From Bacteroidota bacterium (GTDB lineage: Bacteria; Bacteroidota; Bacteroidia; Flavobacteriales_F; PHOS-HE28): a stretch of DNA of 64,000 nt. The notes beneath the pieces are model-generated. The model was not told the origin of the DNA. It saw nothing but the letters and a program-made list of their open reading frames with translations, and did no database searches. The translations under genes and the position numbers were made by a program. The stretch lies in assembly GCA_023418095.1 (NCBI GenBank), contig JAEZDL010000078.1:1-64000 (forward strand). The letters run 5' to 3'. Below, piece after piece: positions 35,414-43,771 of the stretch; the stretch's first letter is position 1, and the number at the start of each line of letters is the position of its first letter.

Positions 35414-36907
35414 CTATTCCCGTAACAAGAACCGATCATCCATCTTGGACAGACGCAGATCGCCTAAACGATAAGTGGGAACACCATCCTCTTCGGTCAA
35501 GAAACCTGATGGCAGGATCTCACCACGGGTCACTTCATGACCGATCGCCGATGCGATCCAATGGAAAAAATACATGTCACCGAATAATTGAAAAGATCCA
35601 TCTGCATGAGAGATGGTATGGTATGAGTGCGAATAATCCTCATTCCAAGCCAACACCACCCCGCCTTCGATCGGGTCGCCATTATCATCGATCAGGCGGC
35701 CTCTGATCCGAGCATCATCATGATCCGAGTAATTATAATAGTTCGGTAACATTTCACAGCCGGCCCCGATCTCCTGCTGATCGAATTTCCGGAACGCTTC
35801 TACTGTCGCCTTTCCCTTTCCATCGATCGCCAGAAGACCCATGTAATCCGAATGGAATCTGCCCCAACGTACATCCTTATACTGCCACCAGGAATATCCG
35901 ATCCCACCACACGCTTTTGTCTTCGCCAATGTTCGTTCCGCGAATGATCGTTGCTCATCAAAACTCACCGAATCGCCATCTGCAGGTAACGAGGTTTCAC
36001 CAATGATCCAGGGCGTGCGAACGTGCTTTCCATACCACGTGATCTCATTCACCACTTGACCAGGCTCGTATTCATAGGGATGGAAGGAAATGAAATCAAC
36101 ATCGAGTATATCTGGATCCCACGCGAATACCTCGCGTACTCCGACAAGGCCGATCGTAACCATGTGGTGTGGTGCGTGTTCCCGCACCAATTCACGCCAT
36201 CGCTTCATGGTGCTGTATACTTCTTTCTTCGCCCGGTGATGTGGCCTATCGAAGTACAGTGGCTCGTTGAAAAGATCGTAGGCTAAGATCCCCGGATGAT
36301 GCTTCAATCGGGAAAGGATCTGAACGGCATGCTCTTCGAACACCCGATCGTCCGGTCTCATCCGTAACAACAAAATCACACGGAGGCCTTCCTCATGCGC
36401 AACATCGATCAGGTCGTCCAACGCCTCGAAATACCGCGCCTGCCAATGTCCTTCGAAGGTCAATAGTGTGTCCGTGCCCAATCCGTACCGGCTCGGTAGT
36501 TGAATTTTCCCATTATCAGGGTCGATCACCAGATCCGGAGAGAGGCCGAAGCGAACAGCGTTGAAACCCATTCGGCGCATTTCACCGAATTCATGCGATA
36601 ATAGATCACGCGAATCCTTGCGGGAATTCGAATGATAATTCCCGCCACCCAAATAGTCCATGCCAGATGTGGCCCAGCAACTATCCCCGTTCCATTGAAG
36701 ATCGACGAGATAATTGATCACAAGAGGAAAGAATTGTTCGTTATTGAGAACGAATCCGTCATTCTCGATCCCAACGAACTGCGCAGGCCTCTTCCTTGCA
36801 CAGGAAGGCAGGAGTAAGATCAGTAGGATCCAGGCAAGTGAAGCGGCAGCTCTAGAGTTTCCGAAAGCAAACGCCGATCGCGGATCCACAAATGCATCAT
36901 TTTTCAT
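35414..36907 (-). CDS. Lipoprotein glycoside hydrolase, clan A (GH5-like)
   Basis: A 497-residue lipoprotein: the N-terminal helix ends in LLLPSCARK, a clean lipobox with Cys near 36. A TIM-barrel follows (about 75-385): MRRMGFNAVRFGLSPD, AHEEGLRVILLLRM, the acid/base motif LAYDLFNEPLYF, FISFHPYEYEP and the nucleophile motif PWIIGETSLPAD, then YSWWQYKD. This is the GH5/clan A plan. The last 100 residues are a small beta domain (GRLIDDNGDPIEGGVVLAW) like a carboxypeptidase-regulatory fold. It ends the operon starting at scoA and may trim the glycan made by it. Substrate unknown. Confidence 0.8.
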   Translation of the reverse strand: MKNDAFVDPRSAFAFGNSRAAASLAWILLILLLPSCARKRPAQFVGIENDGFVLNNEQFFPLVINYLVDLQWNGDSCWATSGMDYLGGGNYHSNSRKDSRDLLSHEFGEMRRMGFNAVRFGLSPDLVIDPDNGKIQLPSRYGLGTDTLLTFEGHWQARYFEALDDLIDVAHEEGLRVILLLRMRPDDRVFEEHAVQILSRLKHHPGILAYDLFNEPLYFDRPHHRAKKEVYSTMKRWRELVREHAPHHMVTIGLVGVREVFAWDPDILDVDFISFHPYEYEPGQVVNEITWYGKHVRTPWIIGETSLPADGDSVSFDEQRSFAERTLAKTKACGGIGYSWWQYKDVRWGRFHSDYMGLLAIDGKGKATVEAFRKFDQQEIGAGCEMLPNYYNYSDHDDARIRGRLIDDNGDPIEGGVVLAWNEDYSHSYHTISHADGSFQLFGDMYFFHWIASAIGHEVTRGEILPSGFLTEEDGVPTYRLGDLRLSKMDDRFLLRE

Positions 36908-38598
36908 CTACCCTTCGCAGCATTGCCAAGATCCGAATTGATCAACCCCAATAGTGTGCAGTTCTCATTGGAATAGATCAGGGTGTAGCGCTTCAAGGCG
37001 TCTTTCAGGAAGCAATCGGTCGTATCGTTGGCCAGGTCTTGATACTTCCCGAGAATGAAGATGTGATCCACTTCTTGACGGGGCTGATCATTCTGCGCCC
37101 AAGGTTCACTTATCAATTCTGCCACCCGCATCTTCCCCATCCATAATCCTGGGACCTGCTCCTCATTCCATTTCAATGGAAAGTAACCCAACCCCGCCTC
37201 ATAATTCTCCAAGATCACAACAGGAGTATTCACCCCGAGATAATTCGAGTAGTGCCTTCCCAGCCAATTGCCTGAACGATCAAAGGGGTATATGATCGAA
37301 CCAGCCCGGAGGTACTCGCCTGCCGCTTCGCAATTCATGGCGATGCGGTTCTGCTCGCGCACTACAGAAATGTAGTATCTACTCAATGCAAGATGGGAGA
37401 AAAGGACAAATACGATGGCTGCCCATGTCACCAATTTCGGCATTCGGTGAAGCGATAGCGCCGCAATGAAGATCATGAAGAACATGAGACCCAGCCGGAC
37501 TGTCATGTAACCAGCCGCGCCATTCCCATCAGGCAAGACCAGATACAACACGAGGAATACAAGACACATGATCCACCAGAAGTAGATCGAATTCCGATCC
37601 GATCGGACAGGTTTGGCAGCCGCCGGATGTGAACGAATGCTATTGGCCAGAAAGATCGACAGCGAACCCATCAATAGTATGGCAAGTACGTGAACGATAC
37701 GCCTTGTATGAACGCATTCCAATTCAATGTTGTATGATATGATAGGCCTGAGCGTATGGACCCATTCCAATAATTCATTCATGCTCACGAACGTATAGGC
37801 CGATGCTTCAGGCATGTGCCAATAGTAGTTCAAGGCCAACAGGACAGGAACGAACGATGCGAAAGTCAGGCGAACGACCCCAGGCCAGGCGGAACGAAAC
37901 ATCGCATTCAGATCAATACGCCCCCGTGTGATCGAGCCGATCACAATATATAAAGCAAGCATGATGAGTGTAAGCCCGAAAACGAAGATGTGCGCGAAAT
38001 ACAATAGAATGAGAAGCCCTGCCAGGCCAAATTGGATGCGCTGGGTGTGACCTGTGTGATCCGAACTTATCCAGGCAGCCAAGGCGAGGAACATAAGGAT
38101 CAATGCCAACGAATAATTATAGAAGCCCAGTGTGAACAGGTATGAATAACAAAAAGGAAGAATAAAGAAACTGTATTCAATATTATAAGGGCTTATAACC
38201 TTTATCAGCCAACGGAACGCGTAAGGCAGACCAACCAGGTAGGTCAAGAGCACGACTTTTTCAGCAAGAAATGCCGGCAATACGGTCAGGCTGGCGGCTA
38301 ACATGAGATGGCCCAGCCAATTAGGCACCGGGATCTCCGTGAGATCGTAGAATGTCCGCACACTTTCGGTCCCGCCGAAGAAAAGCTCGTAGATCAACCT
38401 TGAATTATAGAGATGTGCCGGTCCATCCATCGAGGGGAACCATTTGAATAGCAACACCGGCAAAGTGTTCAATAACACCGCTATGAGGAAGAGGGACCGC
38501 TCAACGGCTCGATAAGATAATTTCCCAAATGCTCCAACCGATCGTGAGTTGATGGCCTTAGCTTTATACAGTGGCTCAAAAAAGTGCAGTACACGCAC
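36904..38598 (-). CDS. Polytopic membrane protein, GT-C-like
   Basis: A 564-residue protein with about eleven transmembrane helices. The first periplasmic loop is KWFPSMDGPAHLYNSRLIYE, whose Asp could be the GT-C catalytic base. A soluble C-terminal part (about 420-564) has RSGNWLGRHYSNYLGVN. No closer family can be named. The start is taken as GTG 38598, one base after the GT2 stop, because no ATG is near; the exact start is uncertain. It overlaps the glycoside hydrolase gene by 4 bases. Confidence 0.65.
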   Translation of the reverse strand: MRVLHFFEPLYKAKAINSRSVGAFGKLSYRAVERSLFLIAVLLNTLPVLLFKWFPSMDGPAHLYNSRLIYELFFGGTESVRTFYDLTEIPVPNWLGHLMLAASLTVLPAFLAEKVVLLTYLVGLPYAFRWLIKVISPYNIEYSFFILPFCYSYLFTLGFYNYSLALILMFLALAAWISSDHTGHTQRIQFGLAGLLILLYFAHIFVFGLTLIMLALYIVIGSITRGRIDLNAMFRSAWPGVVRLTFASFVPVLLALNYYWHMPEASAYTFVSMNELLEWVHTLRPIISYNIELECVHTRRIVHVLAILLMGSLSIFLANSIRSHPAAAKPVRSDRNSIYFWWIMCLVFLVLYLVLPDGNGAAGYMTVRLGLMFFMIFIAALSLHRMPKLVTWAAIVFVLFSHLALSRYYISVVREQNRIAMNCEAAGEYLRAGSIIYPFDRSGNWLGRHYSNYLGVNTPVVILENYEAGLGYFPLKWNEEQVPGLWMGKMRVAELISEPWAQNDQPRQEVDHIFILGKYQDLANDTTDCFLKDALKRYTLIYSNENCTLLGLINSDLGNAAKGR

Positions 38599-38599
38599 T

Positions 38600-39319
38600 T
38601 TACAGGCCGTATTTCATGATACACCAGATCGCACGGAAACCGTCCTTCCAGCCGATCTTTTTTCCTTCAGCATAGGTGCGACCATAATAGCTGATGCCGA
38701 CCTCATAGATCCGGATGCCTGGTATTTTGGCAAGCTTGGCGGTCACCTCCGGCTCAAATCCAAACCTCTTTTCCCGTAGATCCAGGCTTTTTGCGATATC
38801 GCTTCGGATCAACTTGTAACATGTTTCCATGTCCGTGAGGTTGAGGTTATTGAACGCATTGGACAATTGTGTAAGCACCTTATTGCCGATGCTGTGCCAG
38901 AAAAATAGGATCCGATGCGGATGATGGCCCATGAAGCGAGAACCGTAGACGACATCTGCAAAACCTTCTACAACGGGCTTCAGTAAGAGATTGTACTCAC
39001 GCGGATCGTATTCCAGGTCGGCGTCCTGCACGATCAGGTGTTCACCGATCGCTTCTTTGATCCCGCGATGGATCGCCGCTCCTTTGCCCATGTTGCGCGG
39101 TTGCTCAAAGAACCTGATCGGGAAGTCGGGGTGCCGATCGATGTAGGCGCGGATCGCGGCGGCCGTGCCATCCTTTGAACCATCATCAACGATCACAACG
39201 TCCTTTTGGATGCCATGATCAAGGATCACGTTGCGCACGCGATCGAGGATCAGGTGGATCGTGCGCTCCTCATTGTACGCGGGAATGATGATGGAGAGCA
39301 TACGCGGCCTATGTTCCAT
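38600..39319 (-). CDS. GT2 glycosyltransferase, dolichol-phosphate-mannose-synthase-like
   Basis: A 239-residue GT-A enzyme: [67 protein letters not shown], and [16 protein letters not shown]. The layout is that of polyprenyl-phosphate mannose or glucose synthases; it is similar to the protein at 30821 and may supply the GT-C proteins at 36904 and 40046 with donor. The start could be the ATG at 39319 or that at 39301, where the conserved domain begins. It follows scoB by 33 bases. Confidence 0.85.
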   Translation of the reverse strand: MEHRPRMLSIIIPAYNEERTIHLILDRVRNVILDHGIQKDVVIVDDGSKDGTAAAIRAYIDRHPDFPIRFFEQPRNMGKGAAIHRGIKEAIGEHLIVQDADLEYDPREYNLLLKPVVEGFADVVYGSRFMGHHPHRILFFWHSIGNKVLTQLSNAFNNLNLTDMETCYKLIRSDIAKSLDLREKRFGFEPEVTAKLAKIPGIRIYEVGISYYGRTYAEGKKIGWKDGFRAIWCIMKYGL

Positions 39320-39352
39320 CCGATCGGAAATGTTGGAAAATGCGAACCTCCT

Positions 39353-40012
39353 TCATTCAGAGATCTCCCCTATCTCACCCTCGACCACAAGCCGGCCTTC
39401 GGTCTTCGCCTTGATCTCTTCCACCGAAACTCCTGGCGCACGCTCCAAAAGTTTGAAACCGTCGGGTGTCACATCGAATACACCTAGATCGGTCACGATC
39501 TTCTTCACACATTGCACACCCGTCAGCGGTAGTGTGCATTTCTTCAGCAACTTGCTTTCGCCTGCCTTGTTGGTGTGCATCATCACCACTATGATGTTGT
39601 CCGCGCTGCTCACCAGATCCATGGCGCCACCCATTCCCTTCACCATTTTGCCCGGAATCTTCCAATTGGCGATATCGCCGTTGTCCGCCACTTCCATGGC
39701 GCCGAGCACGGTAAGTTGCACGTGTTGGCCGCGGATCATGGCGAAACTGGTGGCGCTGTCGAAAATGCTGCTGCCGGGCAAAAGCGTCACGGTCTGTTTT
39801 CCCGCGTTGATCAGATCCGCATCTTCTTCACCTTCGATCGGGAACGGCCCCATGCCGAGAATGCCGTTCTCGCTTTGGAGCACCACGTTGATGTTCTGTG
39901 GAATGTAATTGGCCACCAGCGTGGGAATGCCGATCCCCAGGTTCACATAATAACCATCGCGCAATTCCCGCGCGATACGCCTCGCCATCTGTTCCTTGTT
40001 CAGCCCCATCAC
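39353..40012 (-). CDS. scoB: 3-oxoacid CoA-transferase, subunit B
   Basis: The beta chain of succinyl-CoA:3-oxoacid (acetoacetate) CoA-transferase. The 219-residue protein has [30 protein letters not shown] and the catalytic Glu in [12 protein letters not shown], which forms the CoA thioester. [17 protein letters not shown] follows. It is complete. Unusually it is separated from its partner scoA (41835-42533) by a polytopic GT-C gene, all on one strand with short gaps. Confidence 0.95.
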   Translation of the reverse strand: MMGLNKEQMARRIARELRDGYYVNLGIGIPTLVANYIPQNINVVLQSENGILGMGPFPIEGEEDADLINAGKQTVTLLPGSSIFDSATSFAMIRGQHVQLTVLGAMEVADNGDIANWKIPGKMVKGMGGAMDLVSSADNIIVVMMHTNKAGESKLLKKCTLPLTGVQCVKKIVTDLGVFDVTPDGFKLLERAPGVSVEEIKAKTEGRLVVEGEIGEISE

Positions 40013-40045
40013 TTCAATTGAAAGCTTCCAAATGTAGTGGACCTC

Positions 40046-41827
40046 TCACAATGGATCGATCACTTCATGGATCGTGACCTTCACTTCATCCATCTCGAAC
40101 GCCTGCTTTTTCGGGTTCCAGAAATAGATCACCGTTTCATCCGATCCGCTTCGCGGAAGATCGAGCATCATATGGAGTTCCTCACCCTTCCAGCGCGGCC
40201 TGAAGTGGGAGATCGGGATCGAATTGTAATGGATCGTTCCTCCATTCAATTTTTGTGAAGCGACGATCAAAAGGTCAAGGAACTGTTGATCGGATCGAAT
40301 GCGGGTACGGATCTCGATCCGAAGATCCCGCAGGCTCACTGGACGTTCCGGTCTCCAAAGTTCCATGAACTCCGCATCTTCGTTCACTTCGATCTGCAAC
40401 TGATCGATTTGCCGCGATCGTAGTTCCGCTTTGCGCTTGAGAAGATGAAGGCCGTTGCCTGGTGAATGATCGATGCTTTGAAAGCCTTGGATCGCTTGGT
40501 CGATGAAGCGATCATCCACGATGCGTACATCGTGCGCGCCTTTCGGGAAACCGATCACATCAGGGGGTTGCAGCCCGATGCCGTTCGTTCTTGCCGCGTA
40601 CGGTATGGCATAGCTCAACTGGTGATACGCGCCGATCATCAATGGTCTTCCCTGTTCCTTCTGAAAGGCCTCGATCTTTTGTAGAAAGCGGATGGGGACC
40701 GATTGTTCCGGCCAAAGCAATGTATGGTCAGTGTTCAAGGTGAATGCCGTGCGAAGTGGCAGGTAAAGAAGCGAGGACATCAAGAAGATGCGCTGCCAGC
40801 AGACCTCGATCCCATCAGCGGTGAACGCGATGAACAGTATGGCGAGTGGCACCATGTGCAACGCAGCACGATCTTCCGGGTAGTTCACGCCAAGGATCCA
40901 TGCCATTCCGATCCGCATCAGCACATCGGTGAAAAGCAGCGTTCCGATCAACGCTGCAACCGATCCGCGCTTCCTGCTGAAGATGATGACGAGCGAGGCA
41001 ACAATGATCAGCACCACGAGCGCGAGTACGATCGGCACGTCGGAACCGATCACATAACGCGCGAGGGATGAAATAGTCACCTCAATGAATCCTTCGGTCG
41101 ATCCATGGTAAAGAAGAGCCCGGCGGCGCATTTCCCACGCTAGCAACAGACCGAAGGCAAGTGGCACAGCTCCAAGCAGGAACCAGATGGCGCCGATCCG
41201 CCAGGGGAATGGTCCACGTTGCTTCATCCAGCGGAAACACCCGTGCACGCCGATCGCTGCTATTATCAAGGCCCATAACGGTACCAATGAAAGCACGGCC
41301 ATGTCGGCGAGAAAGAGCGAGATCGACAATTGGATCAGATCTCTTGGATCGGACCCGCGGAAATAGCGGATCGCAGCATCGATCGCCACGATCCAAAAGG
41401 CCATGCCCAGTGCGTAGCCGCGAAAGAGCGAGAAGAAATCGAGCAGGAACGGGCACATGAGCAGGGCTACCCAGCAGATCCACCGGATCCACCGATCGGA
41501 GATGAATTCACCTAAACGCCACACCCCCCAGGCGAAGATGGGGAACGCGAGAATGCTCCCGATCCTGGAACCGGGCAACGAAAGCCCCCAGATCTTGTGT
41601 GCAACGATGCCGATCGCGGTGCTCAGGAAATGATTTCCGGCATCCCATAAAGCGGTGTAAGGAAGGAATTCGCCACGCTCCACATACCAGTAGATCGTAG
41701 TGCTTTCATCATGGACCCAAGGGATGGATGCGGCCCTGATGACGATGTAGGTGAAGATGCATGCGCTGAAAAGCAGGAAAACGATCCGATCGATGAACGG
41801 GACCGGATGCTTTTCGCCAACGAGCAT
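40046..41827 (-). CDS. Polytopic GT-C-like membrane protein between scoA and scoB
   Basis: A 593-residue protein with about eleven membrane helices (15 to 400) and an extracytoplasmic C-terminal part. The first loop, SIPWVHDESTTIYWYVERGE, carries the acidic HDES motif expected of a GT-C enzyme (PMT/ArnT-like arrangement). The end (LRIEIRTRIRSDQQFLDLLIVAS, VIYFWNPKKQAFEMDEVKV) resembles the last parts of the proteins at 27595 and 33622. It starts 7 bases after scoA and ends 33 bases before scoB. Donor and acceptor unknown. Confidence 0.7.
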   Translation of the reverse strand: MLVGEKHPVPFIDRIVFLLFSACIFTYIVIRAASIPWVHDESTTIYWYVERGEFLPYTALWDAGNHFLSTAIGIVAHKIWGLSLPGSRIGSILAFPIFAWGVWRLGEFISDRWIRWICWVALLMCPFLLDFFSLFRGYALGMAFWIVAIDAAIRYFRGSDPRDLIQLSISLFLADMAVLSLVPLWALIIAAIGVHGCFRWMKQRGPFPWRIGAIWFLLGAVPLAFGLLLAWEMRRRALLYHGSTEGFIEVTISSLARYVIGSDVPIVLALVVLIIVASLVIIFSRKRGSVAALIGTLLFTDVLMRIGMAWILGVNYPEDRAALHMVPLAILFIAFTADGIEVCWQRIFLMSSLLYLPLRTAFTLNTDHTLLWPEQSVPIRFLQKIEAFQKEQGRPLMIGAYHQLSYAIPYAARTNGIGLQPPDVIGFPKGAHDVRIVDDRFIDQAIQGFQSIDHSPGNGLHLLKRKAELRSRQIDQLQIEVNEDAEFMELWRPERPVSLRDLRIEIRTRIRSDQQFLDLLIVASQKLNGGTIHYNSIPISHFRPRWKGEELHMMLDLPRSGSDETVIYFWNPKKQAFEMDEVKVTIHEVIDPL

Positions 41828-41834
41828 GATCGGA

Positions 41835-42533
41835 TCACATCCTTGGCCTTACCGTGCGCTGCTCGATCCGCTTTTCGTAGTTCGTGCCTTGATAGATCCG
41901 CTGCACGAAAATGCCTGGCGTGTGGATCTCATCCGGATCCAACGCGCCCGGCTCCACGAGTTCCTCCACTTCGGCCACGGTGACCCTTCCGGCCATGGCC
42001 ATCATGGGATTGAAATTCCGCGCGGTGCGCTTATACACCAGGTTGCCGGACCGATCACCTTTCCAGGCCTTCACCAGGGCGAAATCGGCCCGCAGCCATT
42101 CCTCCATCACATACATCTTTCCATTGAACTCGCGCGTCTCCTTCCCCTCGGCCACTTCGGTACCGTAACCCGCCGGAGTGAAGAACGCCGGAATGCCCGC
42201 TCCACCTGCACGACACCTTTCGGCCAGGGTTCCCTGCGGAATGAGCTCGACCTCGAGTTCGCCGCTCAACATCTGGCGCTCGAATTCGGCGTTCTCACCC
42301 ACGTAACTACTGATCATCTTCCTGATCTGCCGCGTGCCGAGCAGGAGCCCGAGCCCGAAATCATCCACGCCGGCATTGTTGCTAATGCAGGTAAGTCCCT
42401 TCACCCCTTTCCTCACCAGGGCATTGATGCTGTTCTCGGGGATCCCGCAAAGGCCGAAGCCGCCAACCATCAACGTCATCCCGTCCGATAGACCATCAAG
42501 CGCCTCCTGCGCATTTGAAACGACCTTGTTCAT
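41835..42533 (-). CDS. scoA: 3-oxoacid CoA-transferase, subunit A
   Basis: The alpha chain of succinyl-CoA:acetoacetate CoA-transferase. The 232-residue protein has the CoA-binding loop [20 protein letters not shown], then [38 protein letters not shown] in two parts and [20 protein letters not shown]. It is complete. First gene of a six-gene minus-strand run that ends with the glycoside hydrolase at 35414. A TATCTTCG box lies 22 bases upstream. Confidence 0.95.
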   Translation of the reverse strand: MNKVVSNAQEALDGLSDGMTLMVGGFGLCGIPENSINALVRKGVKGLTCISNNAGVDDFGLGLLLGTRQIRKMISSYVGENAEFERQMLSGELEVELIPQGTLAERCRAGGAGIPAFFTPAGYGTEVAEGKETREFNGKMYVMEEWLRADFALVKAWKGDRSGNLVYKRTARNFNPMMAMAGRVTVAEVEELVEPGALDPDEIHTPGIFVQRIYQGTNYEKRIEQRTVRPRM

Positions 42534-42555
42534 TCTTCTAGATCATCGTAGCGGA

Positions 42556-42563
42556 CGAAGATA
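42556..42563 (-). promoter_or_regulatory. Promoter -7 box of the scoA operon
   Basis: TATCTTCG on the minus strand, 22 bases before the scoA ATG, the same octamer and distance as in front of lysS. It argues that the scoA-glycan operon starts here and against a coupled small gene upstream. Confidence 0.45.
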
Positions 42564-42966
42564 GTCGCCCCGATCGGAGCGTGATCGGGTCGTTCGAGGG
42601 AAGCACACTTCCCGCATCTGCGGCACACGGTCCACGATCCGCCGATCGGCATAACTACGACGGATCGCAGAAAATCCACGTCAGACAAGCCTTTCCGGGA
42701 AACGGCACGCGGTTGCATGGCAAGGGTACAAAACCGACAGCCATGAAACCTGTACTACGATATGGCCCAGCTGGCAGGTTCAATAAACAGAACGATGACA
42801 GCCACAACGGCAAAAGGCCCTGCGTGAATGAAAGTGAGGAACGCGACGCACGTGTCCGCGAAGGCGTAGGTCTCCGCAGCAAGATCGATGTGATACCTGC
42901 GATGTTCGGCAATTACGGCAACGGTCCGTTCATCATGCCATCGTTGCACTTTCCAGCATAAGAGGA
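42564..42966. other. Intergenic region of about 400 bases between scoA and the NUDIX gene
   Basis: It lies between the divergent scoA and NUDIX genes. Open frames on both strands exist, but none looks like a real protein in composition, and they overlap one another. A minus-strand frame with a CRRCGKC cluster (42530-42718) overlaps scoA by ATGA, but it would contain the scoA promoter box. Apart from that box I see no clear signal. Confidence 0.5.
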
Positions 42967-43653
42967 ATGGAACGCACCAAGGGAGGTCCGATACTTACGG
43001 TGGATGCCTTGATCGAGGATGAGCAGGGCCGGATCCTCCTTATCAAAAGGGCGGTCCCTCCATTCAAAGGCGATCGGTGCCTGCCCGGGGGCAAGGTGGA
43101 GAACGGAGAACGCGTGGAAGCAGCCCTGGAGCGCGAGATCATGGAGGAATTGGGCGTACGGATCGGCATACGTGAATTGTTCGGTATCTATTCCGATCCC
43201 GATCGTGATCCACGTGGTCATTACATCACCGCAGTGTTCCATGCGACCATTGTCGGCGGTGAGCCCACAACGAGCAGCGAGGTGGACGAGATCTACTGGT
43301 TGTCTCGCAATGATCAGGATATTCCATTCGGTTTCGACCACGGAAAGATCCTGCAGGATTGGTGGAACAGAAGAGTGGAGGGCGGCGTGCTGCCCTCACA
43401 GGAAACAATGGGAAGGAAGGAACCGGCCAGGATGCGGGAACATCCTGTCGATCGGAAAGTGGCGCAGACGTTCGATGAACGTATCGAAGGAGCGCGCCTG
43501 GTGGAAGATGAGGCCGGCCGTGGAAAACGTGTCACGAAAGCGGCCAGTGATCGGAAGGGAAGAATGGCCGTGCCGATGACCGGCCCCGGAACGAAGAAGA
43601 CCGCACCTGCCGGCAAGGCAGCGGGCGTAAAGAATACCGCACGCAAGCGCTGA
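42967..43653 (+). CDS. NUDIX hydrolase with a basic C-terminal tail
   Basis: A 228-residue protein. Residues 1 to about 140 are a NUDIX domain: GPILTVDALIEDEQGRILLI, then the NUDIX box GGKVENGERVEAALEREIMEELGV split as G-x5-E-x7-REIMEELG (about 38-61), which binds magnesium and hydrolyses nucleoside-diphosphate-X bonds. ADP-ribose pyrophosphatase or a similar activity is likely. From about 140 the chain is a charged, Lys/Arg/Ala/Gly-rich tail without predicted fold (AGKAAGVKNTARKR at the end), unusual for the family. A strong terminator follows. Confidence 0.85.
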   Translation: MERTKGGPILTVDALIEDEQGRILLIKRAVPPFKGDRCLPGGKVENGERVEAALEREIMEELGVRIGIRELFGIYSDPDRDPRGHYITAVFHATIVGGEPTTSSEVDEIYWLSRNDQDIPFGFDHGKILQDWWNRRVEGGVLPSQETMGRKEPARMREHPVDRKVAQTFDERIEGARLVEDEAGRGKRVTKAASDRKGRMAVPMTGPGTKKTAPAGKAAGVKNTARKR

Positions 43654-43729
43654 AGATGCTATGCAATGAAGAGAGATCGCAGATGGATGCAATGAAATAG
43701 AGATACGCAGAATACTATGTTTTGGAACC

Positions 43730-43760
43730 GCCCGGGTGGAACATCCACCCGGGCTTTTTT
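43730..43760 (+). terminator. Rho-independent terminator of the NUDIX gene
   Basis: An 11-bp perfect stem (gcccgggtgga with tccacccgggc, loop aca) followed directly by six T. It is the most classical terminator in the window. Confidence 0.9.
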
Positions 43761-43771
43761 ATGTTCCAACC

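Noticed and set aside
42530..42718. Minus-strand frame with CRRCGKC that overlaps scoA by ATGA
   Set aside because: It would contain the scoA promoter box (42556-42563), has no known zinc-ribbon layout, and its composition is not convincing.
42581..42961. Plus-strand frame of 126 codons before the NUDIX gene
   Set aside because: Residue composition looks random and it overlaps frames on the other strand; no motif.
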